Origin: Rodentolepis nana
Taxonomy: Eukaryota; Platyhelminthes; Cestoda; Cyclophyllidea; Hymenolepididae
DNA length: 13,581 nucleotides
NCBI GenBank assembly: GCA_900617975.1
Contig: UZAE01014556.1
Location: forward strand, 1 to 13,581
Reading direction: 5' to 3'
In this document: in pieces, positions 8,901-13,581 of the stretch
Position numbering within the stretch: position 1 is the stretch's first letter
Layout: each line of letters starts with the position of its first letter
Notes under the pieces: generated by a model
Seen by the model: only the letters and a program-made list of their open reading frames with translations
Told to the model about the DNA's origin: nothing
Databases searched by the model: none
Made by a program: the position numbers and the translations under genes

Positions 8901-11082
8901 TCTCTCTGTTCTCAAAGCAAAGAGCCGAGAAATATGGAACTGGTAAATTAGAGCTCTTAATAAACCTCTCCAATTAGCTATGTAAGAGGGGAAATCAGCC
9001 CTCAAAAAGGTCACGCTTTGTTGCTACCCCACACATCTAATTCCATATCGGTGAGACACTTCGGTGGCGAACTATTTTGGTCGGGTACAATTTACCCTAA
9101 CGATAATGAGATGATAAAGACAACTTATCAGACAGACAGGGCTTTCCCAGCACAAAAATCAATATCATTTCAGAACGTCGAACACTTACCAATCATCTCC
9201 GTTTGATTACAATAAAAGCTTCCCCAGTGTGCAAAATAATATTTTTACAGCCGCCTAAACACTAAATTATCAACATTTTGTAAAAAAGGTACAGCTTGAA
9301 CACAAGAATCGAAGTTGATACGCTTTTTGGTGATTTGACAACTTTACTCTTCCCCGTTTTTGGAACTCTTCCGAGAATAAAATTAAAGAACTAATGAAGC
9401 GGTCAACTTGACTTGCACCATATAGTGGCCTCATTAGCCATAACCGTGACATTTTTCTTTGAAACCAATAGATATTTCTTGGCCCGATAAGTTAAAATGT
9501 AAATTATAAAATTAGAAATGTAAAATTAGGAAATGGCTAGACTAAGCGAATTAAACGAGCCCATTACAAACGCAGAAATAAATTCGGCGAAAGCCACTGC
9601 TCTCTGCTCTTTTTTTGGCGTGAAAAAAGGTGTCATTTCTCTAAGACTGCCAGTGACTACTAACATTGCTGTTGCTGCTCCAACTGCAAGTTTCGATTCA
9701 CTGACACACGAAACTAGAGGGCAGAAAGGGGGGAAGGGAGGGACGGTGTTTGAGAGGGGACAGAAAGAGGTGAGGTTGGGGAAATAATCAAGTTTAAAAA
9801 ACTGCTTTGGAAAGTGATTTGCTTAGCCATAGAGCTATGCAAGTTTAACTGAATTTGGTAAAAACTGATAAAGAGCGGTTCATAAAGAATCGATATTTAT
9901 CGACTGATTTTACTCAAATGCTCTCGATAAACTAGCTTATCAATTGTAATTCAATAATATTTGCACATTTAATCAGTTGAAAGAAGACTTCAGATTATCG
10001 TAATGAAACTAAATTTTTGCTTAAAATTCCTAATTTACTCCGCCTATTCAAAACTGAGACAGTTCTACAAAGAACGCCTTCACAAATTCGGATTTGTCAT
10101 ATCGAAGAAACAGGAACGTTTCAAGAGTAAATAACTTTAAAAAAGCATTGAAAAGCTGAAAGCCAACAATGATCTAAAAAGCTAAAAAGTAAATGTAAAG
10201 CAAACGGCAGGCGGAAGCATTCAAAATAAAAAGACCCACTGGAAAACGGGAAGTAAATGCCGAGATGTACATTTTCGTCATAAGTATTTCAAATTTGAAT
10301 GGATAAATCCCATGAGTGTGGAAATTAGCCCAGAAGATAAATCGTACTCTTTCAAATCTAGAAAATGTGAGCAAGAAACAATATGAGGAGAACAATGCCC
10401 TCGTTCTCAGATTTTACCCAATTCTCCCTTCCCCTCTAACCCACTATCAAATTAATTTATCCATTCCCATGTTCAGACTCTTCTCGTGTTGAAAATTTAG
10501 CAACCTTACCATGGAATATTTTAAAAACAAGAAGCGCGAAGGTACTCAGAAAAGCAGCCTGTTTGAGTGTTTTTACTAATCAAATGAATTTTTAAGATTA
10601 ATTGGAGAGTCCTTCTAATAGAACCCTGTAAGTAGATCTTGAGTCTTCAACTAGAGAATTATTCCTTACAAAATCAATTGACAGGTACCTGGAGGAATGC
10701 TTCTGAAAGTAAGCAGAAGCCGGTGCTCAAAAAAAATAAGCCCAACACTTCCACTGAATGATTGAAAGCTGCATACCTAACTATTTTGTCCTCGAATCCC
10801 CACAACTATCTGCCAAACTAGCCTATTTCAATCCACCGACTCTCCATTTTTTGTCTTGTGTCCTCTTTCGTGCAAGCACCACCAAACCTTTTATGTGCCG
10901 AAGATATTTTTCCCACTTGCAACGCAAATTAGTCTTTGCACGCAAAACCGCAGTCAATTCTTTCCTACAGCTCTGAATCGGCAGCTGTGTAACAGCTAGC
11001 GGATTCCATGTCAGCGAGAGATAGATATAAAACTTGCCGCTCATATAAATCCACTTTTACCACTAACCTGGACTGAAGCCAT
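625..11082 (-). CDS. meis: MEIS/Homothorax TALE homeobox protein, N-terminal part (six exons, 3' end outside window)
   Basis: Joined on the minus strand from 11082-11068, 8872-8418, 7962-7815, 2576-2523, 2447-2397 and 885-625, giving 328 codons with all phases compatible. MEIS proteins bind PBX/Exd through an N-terminal bipartite domain and bind DNA (TGACAG-type sites) through a TALE homeodomain; they act in the nucleus in patterning and stem-cell programmes. Seen here: [14 protein letters not shown] (residues 158-171), LATCTPR (173-179), EDIAVFTK (198-205), [17 protein letters not shown] (225-241) and VHELCDNFC...[14 protein letters not shown] (from 242). LATCTPR and [10 protein letters not shown] favour MEIS/Hth over PKNOX/PREP, which differs at these places. 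Residues 6-150 are Ser/Thr/His-rich and not conserved. The homeodomain exons must lie beyond position 1. All six introns have GT...AG ends, the last only a donor. The identity is very secure; the first exon and the last donor are predictions. Confidence 0.93.
1384..1704 (+). mobile_element. SINE-like retroposon copy A (in meis intron 5)
   Basis: Shares with the other copies the order GGGGTGTGCGA, ACTTACCTCCACGTGGTGC, ACCCTGGGCAA, a pyrimidine-rich middle, CTGTGAAGCCTAAAGTCAG, TAATGATAACTATCAAAA and a TTTGAAATAAATAAAT tail. It is flanked by AGTTCCCGGTT (1373-1383) and AGTTCCCAGTT (1705-1715), an 11-bp direct repeat with one mismatch that looks like a target-site duplication. No protein is encoded, and no tRNA-like head is present between the repeats. 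It is antisense to meis. Confidence 0.8.
2095..2108 (+). repeat. (GA)7 microsatellite
   Basis: Short perfect GA repeat in meis intron 5. Confidence 0.85.
2226..2260 (+). repeat. G-rich tract with G11 and G8 runs
   Basis: G11 at 2237-2247 and G8 at 2250-2257, separated by AA and preceded by GGG-AG repeats. It is able in principle to form G-quadruplexes. It reads as C on the meis sense strand. Confidence 0.9.
2397..2447 (-). CDS. meis: meis exon 5: 51-nt exon, core helix of the second MEIS block
   Basis: Encodes exactly 17 residues, [17 protein letters not shown] (225-241), nearly identical to the vertebrate [17 protein letters not shown]. The acceptor is TTTCTCTTTACAG|A and the donor AAG|GTATGA, phase 0 on both sides. 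Only a 75-bp intron separates it from exon 4. This is one of the most diagnostic stretches of the MEIS/PKNOX family. Confidence 0.97.
2448..2522 (-). other. meis: meis intron 4, 75-bp mini-intron
   Basis: A very short phase 0 intron with donor GTAAGT and acceptor TTTCTCTTTACAG, separating the 54- and 51-nt exons. The surrounding introns exceed 1 kb, so this one is notably compact. Confidence 0.92.
2523..2576 (-). CDS. meis: meis exon 4: 54-nt exon linking the two halves of the MEIS domain
   Basis: Encodes 18 residues, [18 protein letters not shown] (207-224), between acceptor CTTCCTCTTCAG|A and donor CTC|GTAAGT, phase 0 on both sides. It aligns with vertebrate IRAEKPLFSSNPELDNL, one residue longer here and with ELDN replaced by ELNF. 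Only the N-terminal half of the exon is diverged. Being a multiple of three, it could be skipped without a frameshift. Confidence 0.93.
3041..3101 (+). repeat. Poly-G tract (G39) ending in an ambiguous base
   Basis: An uninterrupted G run at 3052-3090, an n at 3091, then GGAGGGGG. The n marks an unresolved base or collapsed gap, so the true length is uncertain. Confidence 0.95.
3801..3835 (+). repeat. G-rich tract
   Basis: GGGGAGGGAGAGGGGGG-type sequence with several G runs of three to six, within meis intron 3. Confidence 0.85.
4242..4254 (+). repeat. Poly-G run (G13)
   Basis: Uninterrupted homopolymer in meis intron 3. Confidence 0.95.
5800..5830 (+). repeat. Poly-G run (G12) followed by GT repeat
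   Basis: G12 at 5800-5811, then TGAGGTGGGG and a short GTGTGTG stretch. Confidence 0.9.
5928..5961 (+). repeat. Poly-C run (C33) starting at an ambiguous base
   Basis: An n at 5928 followed by 33 C residues. This is the opposite strand polarity to the other tracts of intron 3. The length is uncertain because of the ambiguous base. Confidence 0.95.
6199..6227 (+). repeat. C11 run plus (CCA)n microsatellite
   Basis: Eleven C residues pass directly into about six CCA units. Confidence 0.9.
6811..7090 (+). mobile_element. SINE-like retroposon copy B (in meis intron 3)
   Basis: Starts at GGGGTGTGCGATAGACTTAC and ends in GAAATAAATAAAT. Relative to copies A and D it lacks about 18 bases after CCCTGGGCAAA, probably lost between two short GGCAAA repeats, and it has a C9 run at 6987-6995. 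The flanks AAATGAATGAAAGAA (6796-6810) and AAATGAATGAACGAAAGAA (7091-7109) look like a target-site duplication with a 4-base change. Antisense to meis. Confidence 0.8.
7815..7962 (-). CDS. meis: meis exon 3: first half of the MEIS (HM) domain
   Basis: A 148-nt exon encoding residues 158-206, from [19 protein letters not shown] to EDIAVFTKE. This is the hallmark first conserved block of MEIS/Hth proteins, which contributes to PBX/Exd binding. The variable middle ([17 protein letters not shown]) sits where other Meis proteins have their glycine-rich insert. The acceptor is strong, a T-rich tract ending CTTCTAG|T at 7963. The donor is GAG|GTTCGT, phase 0. The exon is separated from exon 2 by 455 bp and from exon 4 by 5.2 kb. 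Confidence 0.95.
7963..8417 (-). other. meis: meis intron 2
   Basis: A 455-bp phase 2 intron (AA|GTAAGT ... GCCTCTTCTAG). It contains one TGACAGATCTGT element at 8199-8210 and no repeat or open frame of note. Confidence 0.92.
8418..8872 (-). CDS. meis: meis exon 2: Ser/Thr/His-rich N-terminus up to the MEIS domain
   Basis: A 455-nt exon encoding residues 6-157. Most of it is low-complexity: Ser/Thr runs, a [11 protein letters not shown] stretch, [10 protein letters not shown] and a PHPHHSSSS histidine patch. The last part, [13 protein letters not shown], aligns with the segment of vertebrate Meis that reads NDALKRDKDAIYG just before HPLFPLL. The donor is AA|GTAAGT at 8417, phase 2, and the split codon becomes Asn. 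The upstream boundary is the AG of TTCTAG at 8873; an in-frame TAG ends exactly there, so the open frame cannot extend further. A second AG eight bases inside (CTATTCAG) is an alternative acceptor. The conserved vertebrate start of Meis (MAQRYDDLPHYGG) is not found. Confidence 0.85.
8873..11067 (-). other. meis: meis intron 1 (dependent on the proposed first exon)
   Basis: A 2.2-kb interval between donor CAG|GTTAGT and acceptor TTGATTCTAG. It is AT-rich with no SINE copy and no poly-G tract longer than a few bases. Several open frames of 60-85 codons occur (for example 9533-9787 plus) but none resembles a known family. If exon 1 is wrong, this is simply upstream intron or flank. Confidence 0.5.
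11068..11082 (-). CDS. meis: meis proposed coding exon 1 (start codon, MASVQ)
   Basis: The minus strand reads ATG GCT TCA GTC CAG followed by the donor GTTAGT, giving MASVQ and ending in phase 0. This joins in frame to exon 2 if the acceptor TTCTAG at 8873 is used. An in-frame TGA lies four codons upstream, so this is the first ATG of its frame. The start context has G at +4 but C at -3, so it is only moderate. Alternatives are an unseen upstream exon, use of the second acceptor (CTATTCAG, exon 2 starting at 8864, phase 2), or trans-splicing directly onto exon 2, as happens in some flatworm genes. Five residues are too few for homology support. Confidence 0.45.
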
Positions 11083-11091
11083 GAGGGTTGA

Positions 11092-11124
11092 TCAATAATC
11101 GCGAATAGTAGCAGATCTTGCCAT
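11092..11124 (-). promoter_or_regulatory. Upstream ORF of 10 codons before the meis start
   Basis: Reads MARSATIRDY then TGA, in the same frame as the proposed meis ATG and ending only nine bases before it. Its start context (GACATGG, purine at -3 and G at +4) is better than that of the main ATG (CTCATGG). If the leader is transcribed as drawn, ribosomes would have to leak past it or reinitiate. Confidence 0.3.
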
Positions 11125-11152
11125 GTCAGTAGGGATGGTGTCAGCGCCTTGT

Positions 11153-11164
11153 CGACAGCTGTCA
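11153..11164. promoter_or_regulatory. Near-palindromic MEIS/TGIF-type site (CGACAGCTGTCA)
   Basis: Matches the palindromic MEIS/TGIF homodimer motif TGACAGCTGTCA at 11 of 12 positions. It lies about 70 bp upstream of the proposed meis start codon, inside the predicted leader. Function is inferred from the motif only; it also contains an E-box (CAGCTG). Confidence 0.35.
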
Positions 11165-11259
11165 AATGCGAGGAAGATGAATTTCCAGACTGCCCTTGGG
11201 AGAGAATGATGAGTGCAAAGTGTACCAGATGTCCACAAGGTATATGTGCAAAGGGTACC

Positions 11260-11580
11260 CTAATCCAATACTAGTGCGTATGTGTATGTGCGTCCAATCT
11301 TCCGCATTGTTTTTATTGGCTACTTCTCGCTATCGCCTTTTCTCGCTTCTCTACCTCACTCTTTCGCTCTCTCGCTCTCTCTCCCTCAGCCACTTGTTTT
11401 CTCCCTACCTTCAAAATGCTGTCTGACGCGAATGATAGATTGCCCCCTTCACGCGTGCTCGCAAATGATTAACGCACATGCGTTCAAGCTATATCTCATT
11501 GGTTAACTTGTGGTTGGCCGCGTACGCGTATTCGTGGACAGACAGGTACGCGTTTGCGAACCAATCCGCATGCAAGCGAG
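11260..11580 (-). promoter_or_regulatory. Candidate meis promoter: CpG-rich, multiple CCAAT motifs
   Basis: This stretch has many more CG dinucleotides than the AT-rich flanks. CCAAT occurs at 11265-11269, 11294-11298 and 11561-11565 on the plus strand, and at 11315-11319 and 11498-11502 on the minus strand. ACGCGT occurs three times (11451, 11524, 11548), and AACGCA/TGCGTT form a 6-bp inverted repeat at 11471-11484 that resembles an NRF1 site. A CT/GA-rich tract (11341-11395) may act as a GAGA-type element. Together they suit a TATA-less promoter just upstream of the proposed first exon. A divergent promoter for an unseen plus-strand gene is also possible. Confidence 0.45.
11341..11395. repeat. 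CT-rich simple-sequence tract
   Basis: Imperfect CTCT/CTCG repeat on the plus strand (GAGA on the minus strand) within the candidate promoter. Confidence 0.7.
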
Positions 11581-11624
11581 ATTTGTGTTAGTCTTTGGCG
11601 TGGGTGGAGACATTTATTGTATGT

Positions 11625-11639
11625 TGGTGGTGGTGGTGG
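11625..11639 (+). repeat. (TGG)5 microsatellite
   Basis: Five perfect TGG units just upstream of the CpG-rich block. Confidence 0.9.
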
Positions 11640-12809
11640 CGATGCAATGAGAAAATTCGAGTTGCTTTTTCTTTCGTCCCTATTTTTTTACTCGCATCTG
11701 ATTGACTAGTTTGAGCATAACGTACACTTGTTTAAAACAAATCCCCATGCTACTTACATGGGCAATTTCAGTAGATGTGACCGATTTATAAATGGAGTCT
11801 CTAGTTAATCTACGTTACGGGACTGTGTTTTGAATTAGTATTAAGCAGAAGTAAAAAAATTCTTAAGTTACACATGGAATTTGTCCACTTATTTGGATGA
11901 AGCTAGGATTTTTAAAAGATGAGGAGTTAAGTTTCTAAAAGCCTAAATTTTAGAATTTAAAGGGCAAAATGAGATGAACCCGTTTTACACTTTCTGCAGT
12001 AGTGAATCACCACACAGAGCTGTCAGAACTGTCAACTAAAGACGACGACGAGGCAGCAACATTGCAAACTTCGATTTTCGCTATTTTTCTAACCCCAGAA
12101 GTTGTCAAATACACAGTCCACTCTTAACCATTTTGCTTTGCCTTTACTAAGAGAATGTTGGTCTCTTTAACTGTCAATTACGGCATTTTTCTGTCATCAA
12201 GGGTCGTTTTCTTAATGCTTCGTTTGGGAAATTCATACACACATCTCTGTATTACTTATTTCCCACTAATCTGCATTTCCCTCTGTAGTTTTCCTCCAAT
12301 AGAAATAACTGCACTTGTCGTGATTGTCCTTTCGATCGACGTTTTGTGCTAAAATTGATCACATAAGCACACTGAAATAATAATTTAGCAGATCAATATA
12401 TAATGATCACGCTTATTTCAAATTCGGAAACTTATTCTGTTATGTACGTGTCAACATTTTATCAAAATCTCTTTAGGTTAATTCTACAACCGATCTCCAA
12501 TCAATTAAGCTATGGATATCTTATCAGTTGGACAAGATGCGAGAAATAAAGAAATTCATCACCGATATGGCGTCATATCAATAATTCAATCAATCACTTA
12601 AAATTAATATAATCAGCAAATAGGCCAGTGATTTTGGATCCCACTAGTTCATCATTCAGCTTACAAATTAGCAATGACAAGATGATAGGATGTGAGCTCC
12701 CAATAATAGTGCAATCTTTCACTCAAACTACAATGAGAAATAAGAAAAAGTTTTTTTCAATTGATTTGGGAGCTCAATATACAGAGCTACTTGAAATGAT
12801 TTCGCATAA
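11640..12809. other. Upstream flank, no gene recognised
   Basis: AT-rich sequence between the candidate promoter and the SINE cluster. It holds the CTGTCA cluster and a GACGACGACGAG short repeat near 12042. Open frames here (for example 12155-12352 plus) are hydrophobic but match nothing I know and look accidental. Confidence 0.6.
12020..12196. promoter_or_regulatory. Cluster of four CTGTCA (MEIS core) motifs
   Basis: CTGTCA, the complement of the MEIS/TGIF core TGACAG, occurs at 12020-12025, 12029-12034, 12171-12176 and 12191-12196, all in the same orientation. A 6-mer is expected about once per 2 kb on either strand. The site lies roughly 0.9-1.1 kb upstream of the proposed meis start. Confidence 0.3.
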
Positions 12810-12979
12810 GGGGTACTCAATAAACTTACTTCCGTGTGGTACACCATGGGCAACATATACTCATAAGGCAAATAAGTCTATAAACCGGCAGTTGACTTCA
12901 ACTACCACTACCTCATTGTACGTCATATTCTGCCACTTTGAGTGCTCACCTTACCTTACCCTTTTCCCTACCTTTATGT
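12810..12979 (+). mobile_element. SINE-like retroposon copy C, 5' half of a split older element
   Basis: Begins at GGGGTACTCAATAAACTTAC and follows the family up to CCCTACCTTTATGT, where it stops abruptly at the head of copy D. It is more diverged than copies A and D (for example TTCCGTGTGGTACACC). Its missing 3' half continues at 13361. Confidence 0.8.
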
Positions 12980-13029
12980 GTATCTCCGCCTGTCACGTGG
13001 AAGACCCGGGTTCAATTCCCGGTCGCGGA
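12980..13029 (+). pseudogene. tRNA-Asp(GUC)-derived head of SINE D
   Basis: The anticodon stem TCCGC/GTGGA (12985-12989 with 12997-13001, one G-T pair) closes a seven-base loop CTGTCAC with anticodon GTC. It is followed by a T-arm CCGGG-TTCAATT-CCCGG (13006-13022). GGTTCAATTCC (13009-13019) is a perfect Pol III box B. The loop and the GCCTGTCACG context match eukaryotic tRNA-Asp. The acceptor 5' strand and most of the D-arm are absent, so it is not a functional tRNA gene. Confidence 0.75.
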
Positions 13030-13360
13030 GTGGCCTGGGGTGCGCGATAGACTTACCTCCACGTGGTGCACCCTGGGCAAAGTATACTCATACGGCAAAA
13101 AAGTCTATTAACCGGCATTTGACTTCTGACTTCAAAATACCATGGCCCAACTGCTTGTCATATTCGACCCCTTCCACAGTACTCATCTTACCTTTTTCCC
13201 TACCTTTATGTCTGTCTGCCTCTTTTACATCTGTGAATCGCTCTTCTATTCCCCACCCATCGACTTTCTGCTACTTTGATGAACCTTCCCTCTGTGAAGC
13301 CCGAAGTCAGCCAAATGGCTAATGATAGCTATCAAAAGGCCTGCCATTTGAAATAAAAAA
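12980..13360 (+). mobile_element. SINE copy D with tRNA-Asp-derived head, inserted in copy C/E
   Basis: The longest copy. A tRNA-Asp-like head (12980-13029) is followed by GGGGTGCGCGATAGACTTAC and the complete family body, ending CCATTTGAAATAAAAAA. It interrupts the older element exactly between C and E. ATGT occurs on both sides (12976-12979 and 13361-13364) as a possible short target-site duplication. The head begins within the D-arm region, so box A is missing and this copy is 5'-truncated. It is the only copy that shows the origin of the family. Confidence 0.8.
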
Positions 13361-13482
13361 ATGTCTGGCTCTTGAATTTGTGAATAACTCTTCTGGCCCC
13401 CCTCCCTCCACTTTTTGTGACTTTGTCTGTTTCCTCTGTGAAGCCCGAAGTCAACTGAATGGCTAATGGTATCTACCATAAT
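13361..13482 (+). mobile_element. SINE-like retroposon copy E, 3' half of the split older element
   Basis: Resumes the family body at ATGTCTGGCTCTTG, exactly where copy C broke off. It continues through TTTGTGAATAACTC and CTGTGAAGCCCGAAGTCAAC to TGGCTAATGGTATCTACCAT. The 3' tail has decayed and no A-rich end is visible. Confidence 0.75.
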
Positions 13483-13581
13483 TGATGACTGATAAGTAGC
13501 TCCTTTTAAAAATTTAAAATTACTTATTGATATTTTTTAAATAAAAGAAAGTTTAGGAATTGGGGTTATACATTCACCAGT
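13483..13581. other. Right edge, no feature recognised
   Basis: AT-rich flank after the SINE cluster. Contains AAATAAAAG but nothing assignable. Confidence 0.5.

Larger units (their letters stand above)
11083..11300 (-). promoter_or_regulatory. Putative meis 5' untranslated region
   Basis: The sequence between the proposed start codon and the CpG/CCAAT-rich promoter block. It has a short upstream ORF, a MEIS/TGIF-type palindrome and two plus-strand CCAAT motifs (11265-11269, 11294-11298). No TATA box at a convincing distance was seen, so the transcription start is unknown. Confidence 0.35.

Noticed and set aside
9533..9787. Plus-strand open frame of 84 codons in intron 1
   Set aside because: No recognisable domain, an uneven composition ending in a G-rich stretch, and no splice or promoter support.
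10965..11165. Minus-strand open frame over the proposed exon 1 region
   Set aside because: It would join exon 2 only through the second acceptor and has no ATG before the donor; kept as an alternative in the exon 2 notes rather than called.
12155..12352. Hydrophobic plus-strand open frame of 65 codons
   Set aside because: The hydrophobicity follows from T-rich sequence; no homology or start context supports it.
12628..13322. Two overlapping plus-strand open frames of 140 and 126 codons
   Set aside because: They run through the SINE cluster, cross element boundaries and even translate the tRNA-like head, so they are not genes.
1..13581. CRISPR array, operon, prophage or other prokaryotic system
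   Set aside because: The spliced gene, long introns and SINEs show eukaryotic DNA, and no regularly spaced repeats were seen.

Overview
The window looks like animal nuclear DNA from a draft assembly. It is AT-rich, has long introns with GT...AG ends, short interspersed repeats, and long poly-G/poly-C runs that twice sit beside an 'n'. I could not fix the species. The gene architecture and repeat style would suit a flatworm or another invertebrate, but that is a weak guess.

One protein-coding gene is clearly recognisable. It is a MEIS/Homothorax-class TALE homeobox gene on the minus strand, with its 3' part (including the homeodomain) lying beyond position 1. I reconstructed six coding exons from splice sites and reading phase: 11068-11082 (proposed start), 8418-8872, 7815-7962, 2523-2576, 2397-2447 and 625-885. 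Together they give 328 codons: a Ser/Thr/His-rich N-terminus followed by both halves of the MEIS (HM/PKNOX_N) PBX-binding domain and the start of a Ser/Gly-rich linker. The two small exons of 54 and 51 nt, both phase 0, match the exon layout I recall for animal Meis genes.

Upstream of the gene (11083-12809) there is a short upstream ORF and a near-palindromic MEIS/TGIF-type site at 11153-11164. A CpG-rich stretch with five CCAAT motifs (about 11260-11580) is the likely promoter, and four same-orientation CTGTCA motifs (12020-12196) lie further out. Together they raise the possibility of autoregulation.

A short retroposon (SINE) family is present in five pieces, all on the plus strand and so antisense to meis. 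One copy is in intron 5 (1384-1704) and one in intron 3 (6811-7090), both with target-site-like direct repeats. Near the right edge, an older copy (12810-12979 plus 13361-13482) has been split by a younger one (12980-13360). The younger copy carries a head derived from tRNA-Asp(GUC). The rest of the window is intronic or intergenic sequence with homopolymer and simple-repeat tracts. I recognised no second protein-coding gene and no CRISPR, operon or prokaryotic feature.
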